Below, piece by piece: positions 12,389-24,923 of a DNA stretch of 64,000 nt (the stretch's first letter is position 1; each line of letters starts with the position of its first letter). The position numbers were made by a program, and so were the translations under genes. The notes under the pieces were generated by a model, which had not been told where the DNA came from, ran no database searches, and was given only the letters and a program-made list of their open reading frames with translations. Origin of the DNA: Welwitschia mirabilis (lineage: Eukaryota; Gnetophyta; Gnetopsida; Welwitschiales); NCBI GenBank assembly GCA_051453625.1, contig JBOZIK010000001.1:80587844-80651843 (forward strand). The letters are read 5' to 3'.

Positions 12389-13164
12389 ATAATATTCAAA
12401 ACTTGGTAAATCTTCATTAGTGCAATCTCATTTAATTAACTATAAATTAGATATTCATAATTTAGAGAAATGAACATAATCAAATTTGGTAATGATATTG
12501 GAAATACATGATATTAACAACTTGAAAAATAGATAAAAGCATATAGACATACTACTTAAAAAAATAGATTAAGACATAATGATATGCCACTTGAGCAATC
12601 AAATAAAGGCACAAAAATAATTAATAAACCATGATATTAGCCATTTAAATAATCATGTAGAGTGTAGAGCATAAAAGTATTTGACAATTTATCAAGTAAA
12701 CTATGCTAATAGTAACATGTCAATATATTAGAGCATAGAATTGAAATTTATGTGCCAATAATATATCATGCAAAATGTGTTCATGATAATGCTAATCATA
12801 ATCCTTAGAGCATAATATTTTTAGAAATGTACCAATGAACGCATAATATTAAAATATGAGAGTATTAAATAAAAACATATGTCAAATAATAAGTGTGATA
12901 AGAAACAATAATTGTAGAAAATAAAAAATTACTATCGTATTTTAAAACATTAAGAGAAATCATTAATAATAATGATCACAATAAGGGATCCAATCTAATA
13001 TCTCATAACATGAACTACATGCCCAATAGAGTGTCTACAATCTAAAAGTTGTAGTAAGTACCTAACTGAATCCCACTAATATGATTAATTAATTTGCTAA
13101 AAATTCTTTCCATTTTTGCATAGCAAAGAGAAGGCCCTAATTACTAAGAGTAGAGTCATTCATG
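12389..13164 (-). other. Copia E 3' untranslated region
   Basis: AT-rich, with no protein resemblance in any frame. It lies between the end of the post-pol ORF and the polypurine tract, as do the matching stretches of F (57748-58352) and G (62521-62998). Confidence 0.5.
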
Positions 13165-14880
13165 TTATGTGTGCCTTATTTCTATTTATTATTATCATCA
13201 CTATCATGGATGGTAGAGGTTGAATGGGTATATGATGATGAGAAAGTAGAAGATGGAGTGTGGTACTTCCTAAAGGGGCACTGAGATGTCTCACTTATGC
13301 CCTTATGGATCTATCTTCTTACATGTTAGTACATTAGGGGAGTGATAGATGTCCTAAAAAACTAGCAGTGTAAGTCTCTATAAAGGATAAAGGTAACTAC
13401 ATGGACAAAAGTACTTCTACCTAAATAGGCTCTACATGAGATGGTGGTAGTGATGATGGATGCATTAGAGGTAGAAAAGGTAGAGATTGAGGTGATTAGA
13501 CTATGAAATAAGGTGAAGGTGGTTAAGTAGGATAGTAGATAGGGATCTTTTACTATGGATCGTGGAGGATAGAAGTTTTACATTTGAGCTCTTAGACTGT
13601 ATCTTCTACTAAGGCCTCTACTGTGAAGAACATAGAGCCTATTGCTCCCCCTACATCTATGCCCCTATGAGCGTTTGATACTTTCCTTAAGCCTATGTCT
13701 CATCTTGAGATAACTCCTTTGTACATTTTCTATCTACTACCCTCCCAGATTCATTTTCTATGTCATGTGGAACTGAGGGTCCTACTTCCTCTTCTCCTTT
13801 TGACTTCTCCTCTGAATTTGATCATATGGGAGTCCTCATGGATTTCCAACTCTTTACTGGTATCTTACCCTCATAGATTATTGATCTGTGTTTCTTGAGC
13901 TGAATAATTTTTTTTTAATTTTAATCCATTTTTTTTAATACTAAAGAAGAATTTTGAGTGCTAGTAAAATAAGATCTTTGAAACTGATAAGATCTCCTAC
14001 TTGTACCCTTACTTAGTAGCACTGATACTCTATATTTTTTACTGAATTCTACTAAGAATAAAATTATCTTAAGGAACATAAATATTAGTGCTGATAAGAA
14101 TTAAACTAATGAGATAAAGATGATCTAAAGTCTACCCCTTATGAAACAACATGATTATGTTCATGCATAAAATGAAGCCCAAATCTATCTTTAATCTAGT
14201 GAGCAAACAATATATAAAAAAGGCCTGCATGGGTTTGCAACAACTATAACTACTTACTTTAATTAAGATATTATGAAAATTGATTAAGGTAAGAATAGAA
14301 ATATCTAAAAATCAACTCTTTATGCTCAATGTTCTCTACAAAATTTATTTTAGTGTGTCCAAATAACACATTGTTCATGTGATGCCATGACGTAATGATA
14401 ACTCTAAAACTAAATATTTATTTAAATGAGTAAGCATAAATTTGAGAAACATTAGTATCATCTATGTCAAGCAAATACTTTACAAATTTAGTAACAATAT
14501 CCAAAGAGGTACCTCTAACCTGTGTGTGAAGTCCCTCATGCTATTATTAATCTCATATATATTAGCATAGAAATTTTTCATAATAGGATTTGGAATTCTT
14601 TGATGTAGTTGCCTAATCATTTTTCATCTAGGTTATGTGAAATAATCCATAAGTAGATCTATGTGCTTCTTCTAAAAACTAAGGGTTCTTTTTGCAATAA
14701 TCAAATTTTGGACCATGTTCTAAATCTTTTCATAGCTTCCTCATGACAGAATTAAGGTTTCTATTATGATCTTTATTGTTTTAAGGCTTTTTTTTTACCT
14801 TTTAAAGTACCAGAAGACTTTCTTATAAGCATATTTATAATAATGTAAAGAATATAAATCAAAAAATAAACTAAAATCTA
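13165..14880 (-). pseudogene. Copia E post-pol ORF, plant-transposon-protein-like
   Basis: Three family members (E here, F at 55591-56978, G at 61383-62430) share this decayed reading frame downstream of pol. The visible order on the minus strand is an N-terminal leader (ISQASFSQMSLPSVLD, about 14950), a helix-rich start (EEAMKRFRTWSK), a conserved core (YEKFLCQYI, then TSLDIVTKFVKYLLDIDD), a region like the VLYHFTGLKI segment of G, a Ser/Pro/acidic linker, and a C-terminus RKYHTPSSTFSSSYTHSTS..HDSDDNN. From memory, the pattern (FYANIYD..., RGT..., ..FV..ILGV, LL.GL.IDL) resembles the 'putative plant transposon protein' family seen in plant retrotransposons. Function is unknown. Many frameshifts and stops are present. 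I infer it was expressed as a separate protein, like the env-like ORF position in Sireviruses. Confidence 0.5.
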
Positions 14881-15559
14881 AGAATCAATGAAAAATATGC
14901 ACTTGTTTAAAAGAAAACATATTCTTACTTACTATTGAGATGTCTTAAGGATCCAAGACACTTGGTAGAGACATCTGAGAAAATGAAGCTTGAGAAATCT
15001 TTTGAGAGAGCATCTATTAAGTGGGGACTTGAAAATGAGATTTAATGATCCCTTTGCAAATAAAAAGGGTTAAAATCCTAGGTTTTTGGCATACTTTTAT
15101 TTTTTTAAAATAGTACAATCAAGATGTCTATAACCTAGAAGACATATAAAATGTAAAAAGTAGATATCTATGAACTCAAAGATGTTTTCTATTAAAAAAT
15201 TTTTAATACATTTTTTTCTATCAAGACATTTATAAAAATTAATATGTATATTTCAAAAATTAAAATAATGCACCTACATTTCAAAGACATTTACAAAAGT
15301 TAAGAAATCTGATTTTAATATGTCTACAAATTTTAAGATGTCTTTCCTAGAAACATCTAAAAAAATAAAGATGTTTATGATGAAATTTCTAGAGGCAACA
15401 AAAACTTTTATGACCAATAAAATTATAACAATAATTATTCAAAAAAGTAAATAATAAGAAAATGATTCATCTTTATTTATAACTAACTAATAATCTCAAC
15501 TTATAAGATAATTATAATGTGGAGTTGAGAATTAAATGATATTACCTATTTACTCACCT
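14881..15559 (-). other. Copia E leader between pol tail and post-pol ORF
   Basis: This is noncoding and homologous to 54791-55590 in copia F (shared landmark aaaaacctagtgttttgac/aacctaggattttaacc). It is unusually rich in the AGACATC/GATGTCT motif (for example near 15123, 15142, 15166, 15190, 15286, 15340, 15370). A possible splice donor (AATAGTAAGTAAG) lies near 14930 on the minus strand; this is only suggestive. Confidence 0.45.
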
Positions 15560-16054
15560 GATTGGGTAAGGCCTAATCTTCAAGTTCCTATATAACTTCA
15601 CATATATTTCTATACCTTGTGATTTTGTGATCTTATCAACAAGTAGATCTTTGGTTTATTAAATTGAAATGTCATTGTTATGCCTTTTTTATTGTAATGG
15701 ATCCTTTTTGATCAAGTCCTCCTTTTCATGACTAGGCTTTTTGTGCTAGATCTTTGCTTTTCCTGTTTTACTTAATAAATACCTTTTTTTTTTTACACCA
15801 ACCAATAAAGTTTTGGTAAAATTTTATTAATTGATAACATAATCATCTCTTGTAAAGAAAATAGATTAATTTTCATCACAAGATTATTTTTCAACCCTTC
15901 TACAAAGAATACATTTTTTTACTTCTCCTTGGTTTCCTCCTCAAATCATACTAATACCTTTAATTGATGCTTTTGTATTATCTTCAAAGGTTACAACTTC
16001 TTTACCTTCTTCTTTTAAAGTAATGAGATTGGATTTATCTCCCATCATATGCCT
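15560..16054 (-). pseudogene. pol: Copia E pol remnant: protease C-part fused to RNase H tail
   Basis: On the minus strand, starting at the D insertion, it reads RHMMGDKSNLITLKEEGKE and VVTFEDNTKASIKGI, completing the protease begun at 47215, then VEGLKNNL. After about 250 bases without homology it reads TKDLLVDKITKSQGIEIYVK and LYRNLKIRP, the normal C-terminal end of copia RNase H (..LADIFTKPL.., KLR..LGI). The pre-integrase zinc region, integrase, RT and most of RNase H are missing, although the sequence is continuous with no N. Copia F shows a similar but not identical loss. Confidence 0.75.
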
Positions 16055-16546
16055 TATAGTACCCAAATTTTAAGACAACTAAAATTTGAATGACTATGAA
16101 ATACTCATTATAATAATTAACATCTTCTATGAAAATGCTCTTAACCAATATGTAAGACATAATAATCAAATTTTATCTATAATACTATCTAAAATTTTCA
16201 TGAAATATTATTATATTAGCTAAATATTCCTATGTATATATATTTGCATACACCTAGCTATAATCTAATCTAAGTTTTTTATGTTCAATAAACATAATTT
16301 TACCAATGACTAATTAACGTTTATTTAAATTTAATGTAATATGAGTACAATTATGATTAACTACTTATAGCTTACAAACCTAAGCTAATAGATCTTAGAT
16401 TTAGAAAAATCTCTATTCATATGTAGGCTTGAGTAATTCTATGGGTTGGCAAGAAATTAGTAGAATTTATCTTAGCTATAACATTTTTTATAAACAATAA
16501 TATATATACTTAAGAAATTAATATCTAAAAAGTTAGATGTATATTT

Positions 16547-16938
16547 TATTGGAAGTGAAGCCAAATCTCTTGATTTTGTTTATTCATTTGTAGTTTGAAC
16601 TTATATATTTTATATAGTCCACTTTTATATTGTAATTTAATATTAAAAGAAGAAGGGAAGTCTAATGGGATCATCTAAAAAGTTCTAAAAGTTAGAATTA
16701 GGGTTTCTACTCTGAAATAAAATCTATATAAGAAGAGTGATGGCATGGAATGCTATAATGTGTGTGGGAATCCATAGTTATCAGATTGGCTATTGAGGAT
16801 GGCTTGTGTCCTTGCCCTTTTCTTCATTCTAGAGAACTCTAGATTACTTTTATGTTTTTTTACCATATTAGGTTTTGTACGTAAATTTAGTATGTTGGTA
16901 TTTGCATTTTACTTTTTCTCTACTGCATTTTTTTAACA
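16547..16938 (+). repeat. 5' LTR of copia B
   Basis: It starts TATTGGAAGTGAAGCC (TG decayed to TA) and ends tttttttaaca. It aligns along its full length with 22720-23114. A likely core promoter lies within it (tctatataagaagag at about 16724; TATATAA), well placed for LTR transcription. Confidence 0.92.
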
Positions 16939-16940
16939 AC

Positions 16941-16952
16941 TAGTATCAGAGC
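16941..16952 (+). promoter_or_regulatory. Primer-binding site of copia B
   Basis: tagtatcagagc matches the initiator tRNA-Met 3' end complement (TGGTATCAGAGC) with one G-to-A change, two bases after the LTR. Confidence 0.85.
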
Positions 16953-17079
16953 AAGGTTCAAAGTACTTTCCATTTGAATATCTTTTAGAGGTCATTCACA
17001 GAGTGAGCAAATGACTTATGGAATTAAGGAAGAAAAGTAAGCAAAATGAGCAAAGTAGTCGGAGTGAAATAGGCCATAA

Positions 17080-19250
17080 GCTAACTATGCAAAGGGCATT
17101 TTTGTGAGTGTAGTAAGCAGGTTGTAAGTGAAGCAAGCCTTTTGTAAGTGTGTAAAGCATGTAAGCATAACTTTCTAGGGATGGTTATAATTCTATGCCT
17201 AAGTAACTATTCTTTTTGTGTTGATAATGGAGAGGTTCAAGATAATACAAAAGCTTGTTGGATGAAATTTGAATGTTGGTCTATTCTAATGAGGGTTGTT
17301 TTGATGCAGAAGGATTACATAAAAGCCCTTAAGTAAATGAAACCTACTTTCATGTAAGATGACAACTGGACAAAGATAAAGTCTAAGGCTATATCATAAA
17401 TCCATCCATATCTAAGTAACAGCATTTTACAGTCCATCAAATATGACATGAGCCTCATGATCTATGGTAGACTTTGAAAACTAAGTTTGATTAAGCTTCT
17501 AGTTTAAGTACTTTTCATATTTATTAAAAGGTTTTCAAAGCAAAGAAAAGACATGATGTTCATTTACAAGATCACCTAGATGAGATTATGGATAATCCAG
17601 TAAATTTAGAGGAGTACAAAATTATTACTTTAAATTTGGTAAAATATTATGCTCTTTTAGATTCTCAGTTAGATTCATGGTCTCCAGTAGTAACTTCAAT
17701 CACTACTTCCATGAATATTACTTCTATGACCTTTGAATAGGTTATTTCTACAATTCAAGATTCTAAGGATACGTTGAATGAAGGATCGATATCTAAAGGT
17801 ACCTTTGTGGCTAAAAACCAAGATAGGAACCAAAGACATGGCCAAAGAAGGGGAAGATATAAGAGCAGAGGTATGTATCATACCAGAGGTATGGAATGCT
17901 GGGTTTTTAAGAAAAAGGGACACAGACAAAAGGTCTACAATGCATGAAAACAAAACAAAGGGAGAAGACTAAAAGGGGAAAAGCAGAAGAGTCCTCTTCT
18001 AAGGTAAATCAAGCTAAAGAAAATGTAAGTTTCCTTGTATCTGAACCTTGTATATTCCTAACAGAGGAACATGACAAGGATGTGTGGTTGATCAACATAG
18101 GTGCCTTCTTTTATATTTGTCTTAATCGTTTTATCTTTATGTCATATTGTGCTGTTTCGTTTGATGTTGTGTATGCTACCACTAGAAAATAATTGACAGT
18201 TATTGGAATAGGAAGCATTATTTTGCAACAACCAGGGATGCCAAAAACTACCATCAATAATGTTCGGTATGTACCAGACATGACAAAGAAGCTGATCTTT
18301 GCCATAAAATTGGATGATCTAGGCTTGAATTTTTCAAGTGATGAAGGCTGTTAGAGAATTATTACAGAGATTATGATGATTTTGTGAGGCAAAAAGGAGG
18401 GAATCATGTACACATTAAAAGCAAATTCTTGTGGTGTAGTTGCTACAATTTCAAATACAAAGGATGCTGATGTTTAGCACAAATGGGTTGGACATATTAG
18501 AAATCCTAGTTTAAAGGTATTGTAGTCCCAATCTCTTATTCTTGTATTTTCTCAAACTCCTATAGATTTTTATAAAGAATGTTTAGTTGGAAAGTCTAGA
18601 AGAGTTAATTTTTGTAGGGACTTAGATAACAGAAAGAAAAACAAATTGGAAATAGTCTATCCCGATGTTTGTGAGTCTATGAATCCTATTTTTCTTGGCA
18701 GTTATTTATATTTTATGATGTTAATTGATGATTATACATGGAAGGTTTAGGTGTACATATTGAAATCTAAAGATTAAGTTCTAGGGAAATTTAAAACATT
18801 TGTTTCCAAGGTTGAAATGCAAACAGGTTTAGGATTGAAATATTTGCTTAATAATAATGGAGGGGAGTATAACTCCAAGGCTTTTGCAGAGTTTTATAAT
18901 AGCAAGAGAATTTATCACGTTTGTACCCCTCTAAGCACATCATAAGAAAATGGAATTATTAAAAAATGTAATAGGATAGTGCTAGAACAAGCCATATCTA
19001 TGGTTGTAGATGTAGGTTTATTCAAATCTTTTTAGGCAGAAGCAGTGCTGATAGCTACTTATTTGGTGAATAGATCATCTCATTCCTCTTTAAATGATAT
19101 TCCAGAAATCCTATGGAGAAGTAAAAATGTTTCCTATAAGCATTTAAGAATTTTTTGCTGTGAAGCTTATATGCATGTCCAAAAGAAAAATACAACTAAA
19201 CTGTAGGAAAAGGCTAAATGATGCATATTTGTTGGCTATAGAGAGAATGC
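17080..19250 (+). pseudogene. gag-pol: Copia B gag to integrase, first copy (cut by gap)
   Basis: Gag appears as MKFECWSILMRVVLMQKDY, IKALK..KPTFM and an ILQSIKYDMS stretch, the usual RE/Tork-type capsid start. A zinc knuckle follows at about 17891 (CWVFKKKGHRQKVY, second Cys lost to Phe and the last Cys to Tyr). Protease is at about 18085 (WLINIGAFF, catalytic Asp changed to Asn). The pre-integrase region (WVGHIRNPSLKVL) and integrase core with LNNNGGEYNSKAFA follow. The sequence stops at the 100-N gap at 19251. Stops and frameshifts occur throughout. The region from about 17862 is present again after the gap. Confidence 0.8.
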
Positions 19251-19350
19251 NNNNNNNNNNNNNNNNNNNNNNNNNNNNNNNNNNNNNNNNNNNNNNNNNN
19301 NNNNNNNNNNNNNNNNNNNNNNNNNNNNNNNNNNNNNNNNNNNNNNNNNN

Positions 19351-22300
19351 ATAAGATTAAAGGCATGTCTTATACCAAGAGTATGGAATGCTAGTTTTAT
19401 AAAAAAGGGAAAAAAAACCACAAATAAAAAGACTACTATTCATGAAAAGCAAAACAAAAGGAAAAGATCAAAAGGGAAAAACAAAAGAGTCTTCTCTCAA
19501 GCTGAATCAAGCTAAAGAAGATGTTAGTTTCCTTGTTTCTAAATGTTATCCCTTTCTGATAAATGAACATTACAAGGACATGTGCTTGATTGACACAGAT
19601 TCCTCCTTTGATATTTTCCCTAACTATTTTATCTTTACATCATATTGTGCTATTTCATCTGGTGTTGTGTATGCTGCCAATGCGAAACCATTGACAATTA
19701 CTAGAATAGGAAGCATTATTCTATAGCAACCAGGCATGCCTAGATTTACCATCAATAATGTTTAACATAATAAAGAGTTAATCTCTGTTACATAGTTAGA
19801 TGATCTAGGCTTAAATTTTTTAAGTAGTGGAGGTTGTTGAAGAATTACTAAAGGGATTATGATGATTCTAAGAGGCAAAAAGGAGGGTAGCATGTATACA
19901 TTAGAAGTAAATGCTTGTGATGTAGTTGCTACAGTTTCAAATATAAAGGACGCTAATGTTTGTAATAGATATCTTGGACATATTGGTAACTTTGGTTTAA
20001 AGGCATTACAGTCCCAATATCTTATTCCTGTATTTTCTCATACTCCTACAGATTTTTGTAAAGATTGTTTAGTTAGAAAGTCTAGAAGAGTTAATTTTCA
20101 TTAGGACTTGGATAATAGAAAGAAAAAAAATTGTAAATAGTTTATTCTGATATTTGTGAACCTATAAATCCTGTCTCTCTTGGTGATTCTTTATATTTTA
20201 TGACATTCATTGATGATTGTACATGAAAGATTCAGGTGTACATATTGAAATCCAAAGATGAAGTCCTAGGGACATTTAAAACATTTGTTTCTAGGGTTGA
20301 AATACAAACAAGTTTATGATTGAAATGTTTTCTTCCTAATAATAGAGGGGAGTATACCTTCAAAGATTTTGCAGATTTTTATAATAGCAAGGAAATTCAT
20401 CATGTTTGAACCCTCTAAGTACACTGTAAGAAAATGGGATTGCTAAAAGATGCAATAGAACACTGCTAGAATGAGTTAGATCCATGGTCATAGGCACAGG
20501 TCTATCCAAATCTTTCTGGGCAGAAGTAGTAGTAATAGCTACTTACTTGGTGAATATATCACCTCATTCCTCTCTAAATGGTATTCCAGAAATCCTATGG
20601 AAAGGTAAAAATATTTCCTGTCATCATTTAAGAATTTTGAGTGTGAATCTTATATGCATATCCAAAAGAAAAACAAAATAAAACTGCAGGAAAGGGCTAA
20701 ATGATGCATATTTGTTGGTTATAAAGAGGATGCTTTAGGCTATAGGCTATGAAATCCTGAAACCTACCAAATTGTGAGGTTACGAGATGTTAAGTTTAAA
20801 AAACATGAAATGTTTTATAGTTTGCAGGATAAGAGCTAAGCAGAGAGTGATCCTATCTCCCTGCCTCAGTCTTGTAAAGTGAAGGATAAATCAGATAAAG
20901 AGCAAGAGGAGGAGCAAGAAGAGGAAACTCCTGAAACTAGCATTTCAGACAATAATGAGATATCTTTAGATGAAGAATAGATGAAGGAGGAACAACCTAT
21001 GGATACATCTCATTAAGTAAGGAGACCTACTAGAATTTCACATCCACATAATAGGAATTATCCTTCATTGAATTATGTTCTTTATAGTGGTTATAGAAAA
21101 CCAAAAATAGTTAGAGAAGCTCACTCTTATGCTGATGCTATCAAGTGGAAGGCAGCCATGAAGGATGAATGGAAATCTTTAAAATAGAATAATACATGGA
21201 ATTTGGGAGAATTACCTAATGGGCGTAAAGCCCTATATAGTAGGTGGATGTTTAGGTTGAAGAATGAAGTAAATGAACAAAAGCATTACAAGGTCATGCT
21301 AGTGGTAAAAGGCTTTACTCAAAAGCTATGTGTTAACTTTACAGAGGTTCTTTCTTTTGTGGTAAAGAATTCATTCATTTGTATGGTTATTTCTTTAGTT
21401 ACCCACTTGGATTTAGAATTGAAATAGCTAGACATAAAAACTGCCTTTTTACATGGTGTTTTGGAGGAGAAGATTTATATGCATCAGCCCAAAGGATTTA
21501 TAAATAAGTAATGTTCTGATTTTATTTGTCATTTACACATTAGTCTTTATAGTTTGAAATAGGCCCCAAGATAATGATATAAGAAGTTTGGTACATTTAT
21601 GAAGGAATTGTCATACCAGAAAAGTTAGCTTGATCATTGTATTTATTTCTTTGAAAATGTCTCAAGTAAATTTGTTATATTATTGTTATATGTAGACAAC
21701 ATATAGATTGTAGGAAATGATGAGACTGAAATAAAATGCTTGAATTGGAAATGCTTAAACATTTTGCAATGAAAGATTTGGGGCATGTAAAGAAAATTTT
21801 AGGAATGAGCATTCACAAAGATAGGAAGTAGAAGACATTGTGGTTGAGCCAGAGTAATTATATTGACAAGTTGCTTAAACGGTTCAACATGAATGATGTA
21901 AAGCCTATGAGTACTCCTCTAGCTACTCACTTCTAGTTGTCTAGAAGGGACTATCCCAGCTCAAAATAAGATGTTACAAAGGTGAGAAATATTCCATATG
22001 CCTCAGCAGTAGGCTCACTTATATATGCTATGTTATGTACTCATCCTAATATTGCTTATGCAGTTGGAGTAGTTAATAGATACATGAGTAATTATGATTA
22101 GAATCATTAACTTGCTGTAAAATGGTTTCTTAGATATTTAAAGGGTATATAAATGCATTGTCTAATTTTTAGCAATGAAGATTTAAGCCTACAAGGATTT
22201 GTAGACACTAATTTTGCAATAGATTTGAATAGCAGACATTCCACCACAAGTTATGCTTTTACTTTTAATGGAGAAGCAATTAGCTAGCTGTCACATCTTC

Positions 22301-22645
22301 ATCCAATAGTAAGTTTGTCCACTACAAAGGTGGAATATGTGGATCTCACAGAAGCTTGTAAAGAAACGATTTAGTTATACAGGTTTCTTGGCTCCTTTAT
22401 GTCGAAACAGAAGAATCATTATGTGTTTTGTGATAGTTAAAGCGTCATACACTTGACAAAGAATTCAACATTTCATGCAAGGACAAAAAACATTGACATC
22501 TAATTTCATTTTATAATAGAAATTATCTTGGTGGATGTATAGAAAATAAATACCAAGGTAAATGTTGCCGATGCACTCACAAAAGCAGTGGTAATGGACA
22601 AGAGTAACTTTTGCAAAGGAAATCTTGGGGTTGCAGTGATGTGAT
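19351..22645 (+). pseudogene. pol: Copia B pol, second copy through RNase H
   Basis: It restarts at the zinc knuckle (about 19390), then protease LIDTDSSFDIF (Asp kept), the pre-integrase zinc region CNRYLGHIGNFGLKALQSQY with FCKDCLVRKSRRVNF, integrase core (SDICEP, FIDDCT, NRGEYTF, SKSFWAE) and RT. RT shows WKAAMKDEWKSL and LDIKTAFLHGVLEE with an intact first Asp, but YVDN instead of YVDD at 21689-21700, so its second active-site Asp is lost. RNase H follows: GSLIYAMLCTHPNIAYAVG, TKVEYVDLTEACKE and NSTFHARTKNIDI, ending LTKAVVMDKSNFCKGNLGV. Stops are many. Confidence 0.85.
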
Positions 22646-22707
22646 CAAAGGGGGTTTAAAGCAACACATCTCTCTTATTTGATTAGAGGCTTGCCAGATT
22701 TATCTTT

Positions 22708-22719
22708 AAGGGGGAGACT
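22708..22719 (+). promoter_or_regulatory. Polypurine tract of copia B
   Basis: AAGGGGGAGACT lies directly before the TGCTGG start of the 3' LTR. Confidence 0.85.
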
Positions 22720-23114
22720 TGCTGGAAGTGAAGCCAAATCTCTTGATGTTACTTATTCCTTTATAGTGTGACTTTATATATTTTATATAGTCCTCTTTTT
22801 TAATTGTAATTTAATATTAAAAGGAGAAGGAAAGTCTAATGGTGTCATTAAAAAGTTCTAGAAGTTAAGGTTAGGGTTTCTACCCTAAAAGAAAATTTAT
22901 ATAAGAAGAGTAGAGGCATGGAATGTCATAATGTGTGTGCGAGTCAAGAGTTATCAGATTGGCTATTGAGGACAACTTCCGTCCTTGCCCTTTTCTTCAT
23001 TCTAATAGAAAGCTCTGCATTGCTTCGTAGTTTTTCCCCACATGGGGGTTTTCCATGTAAATTTAGTGTGTTGGTGTTTGCATTTTGCTTTTACTTTGCT
23101 ACATTTTTCTAACA
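22720..23114 (+). repeat. 3' LTR of copia B
   Basis: It starts TGCTGGAAGTGAAGCC and ends ttttctaaca, and pairs with 16547-16938. TATA-like ttatataagaagag recurs at about 22897. Small ORFs in and after it have no family resemblance. Confidence 0.92.
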
Positions 23115-24923
23115 TATTTCATTTATAAAAATCTAATTTCTACTTTCGCTTGGAGTCGAAAATCTAATTTCTACTTCTGCTTGGAGTCAAACCCTAGAGC
23201 CTCACTCCTAACATCATTATGTCTTGGCCACTACACCAAACTTAAATTAGTTAAAAAGAATAAACTGCCTATCTACTAAATAATTATTGCTTATGAACAT
23301 GCTTTAAGCAATAAGAAAGTTACACAAATATTCATACAATGTACTACTGATAACTGAAACAATGTCTTAAAAAGTTGGGTCTCCACTTCTCCTTTTGTAG
23401 CGTTGTCGTCATCGGTGGCGAAATAAACAAATGAAACCTTCTCCAAGACATAAATGTGGTGCAATAATAGCATCCAATCAGTGCTAAAATGATGTGACGA
23501 TATGTGGCACCTAAACACATTTCCTGCTCGATGTTATAATTCTGGTTAAAAGAGTTTATATATTTTTTTAAAGAATATTCCAAGGTTTTATGAAGAGGAA
23601 AAATTAAATAACCGTTTCAATGCTTCATGGATAGATTCTTTTCTAACGTCACTCGGGTCCCTACTCACAAAGCTAAGCAGTAATGAATCATTACAGAGGT
23701 TTTAAGAACTAGCAGAAACGGGGATGCGCTGCTCGCTGTACTAAATACGCGCTCGTAGAAAACAGGAAAGACCATCGTAATATGACTTAGAGGAGGTGTT
23801 TCTGCAGATGGATCGAGACACCCACTGAAAATAGTGAAAAAATTTTCTTTTTGCATTGGAGATGCACCAAAAGAAAATGCTCATTGAGAGGGAAGAAAAT
23901 AGACAGGAGGGAAAAAGGACGGTGCTTCTGCAGATGACAATTTTGGAGGAGGAAGATGCCCTTCTCTTCATGACTCAAGGCACAATTAATGGCAGCTGTA
24001 AGGATTTCATGGAGAGTTGAGTCTAGAGCAACGAAATCTACTCTGTAACAGAGACATCACGACAGTGGAGAGCGGAGAAACGCTATTAAAGAATACGCCA
24101 AGGATTGTAGGGGAGTCACAAGCAGGCAGCGATTTGTTCTATGAATACTCATCTTTATTAACTCTTTCAAATCCCTGGTCACTGCTGATGCATTGTGTCC
24201 AGGATGAACTCGCAAGAAGAATAAGCATCGAAAAGAAGGAGAAGTGAATGGTTTTATGAAAGGATATCTGACATTTAAACGGTTCCAAGCTTAATAGTTT
24301 GGACAACACTATGATTATTCGCACAACAATTTCCTAAAAAGGAAAAAAATAAATAAAAAGCTAATTTAGGGGTTGAGTTATAGGAACGTGGGAATTTTTG
24401 CTCTGCTAATGTGAAAACCGCAGCCCTTTCGTAACTCCACAATCTCCATGATGGGCAAATTTTATTTTTAAATGATAGTCAGGATGTTATAACCTACTGC
24501 CAGAAGCTAGAAATGTTGTAAGCGCCTTTTTTCAAGTCTAATGGTGAAGAAGGATGAAAATTGGGGGAGTGGTTGGTAGTTCAAATCCCTCCCCAGATTT
24601 GGTCCATCTGTTGATAATGGCTTTTCCCTCCATTTTTAATCTTAAAATTTTTTATAAGGTATTGATGGTGAGTCCCAAACGTTTCTCATACTGGCGCCCT
24701 AATAACCTAAGGAGATCTACATGTGTACCTAGCAAGAACCCAAGATATTTAAATTAAATTCTTTGGGNNNNNNNNNNNNNNNNNNNNNNNNNNNNNNNNN
24801 NNNNNNNNNNNNNNNNNNNNNNNNNNNNNNNNNNNNNNNNNNNNNNNNNNNNNNNNNNNNNNNNNNNAATTTTTTTTATAAGGTATTGATGGTGAGTCCC
24901 AAGCGCTTCTCATGCTGGCGCCC
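23115..24923 (-). other. Middle segment of gypsy D's left LTR, rich in CpG
   Basis: Bases 23120-24135 align with 42095-43085 of D's right LTR, so despite several small ORFs on both strands this is LTR, not a gene. It is the most CpG-containing part of the window (for example cgttgtcgtcatcggtggcg at 23401), whereas the right-LTR counterpart has TG or CA at most of those sites. From 24137 to 24923 no counterpart exists in the right LTR. A duplicate of about 24640-24767 follows the 100-N gap (24768-24867). Confidence 0.7.
24529..24660 (+). repeat. Possible tRNA-derived SINE head
   Basis: AGTTCAAATCC at 24578-24588 matches the pol III B box (GGTTCGANTCC) at 9 of 11 sites. aagtctaatggtg at 24534-24546 loosely fits an A box about 35 bases upstream, a tRNA-like spacing. 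The rest does not fold as a tRNA by eye. No flanking duplication or tail was recognised, so this is tentative. Confidence 0.2.

Larger units (their letters stand above)
16547..23114 (+). mobile_element. Copia B: Tork-like LTR retrotransposon in the left LTR of D
   Basis: The element is 6.6 kb with LTRs of 392 and 395 bases and a perfect TSD tattt (16542-16546, 23115-23119). The uninterrupted target is seen in D's other LTR near 42090 (gcatatatttcatgtat), confirming the site. It has a PBS (tagtatcagagc), gag with zinc knuckle, protease, integrase, RT, RNase H and a polypurine tract. Short LTRs and the motifs LKHFAMKDLG.. and KILGM suggest Tork/Tnt1-like. A 100-N gap (19251-19350) is followed by a second copy of everything from 17862, so the true length is probably about 5.1 kb. 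Confidence 0.9.

Noticed and set aside
13695-13898. 67-codon plus-strand ORF
   Set aside because: It is the antisense of the post-pol ORF of copia E, which has homologues in F and G in the other orientation.
16055-16546. Independent small repeat next to copia B
   Set aside because: It aligns with 39663-39835 and 41841-42090 and is the first piece of D's left LTR.
23291-24324. Cluster of short ORFs on both strands that could look like a small gene
   Set aside because: The whole stretch aligns with noncoding D LTR sequence at 42200-43085, and the frames are not kept between the copies.
24575-24600. tRNA gene suggested by the B-box-like word
   Set aside because: No acceptor stem or anticodon arm could be formed by eye.
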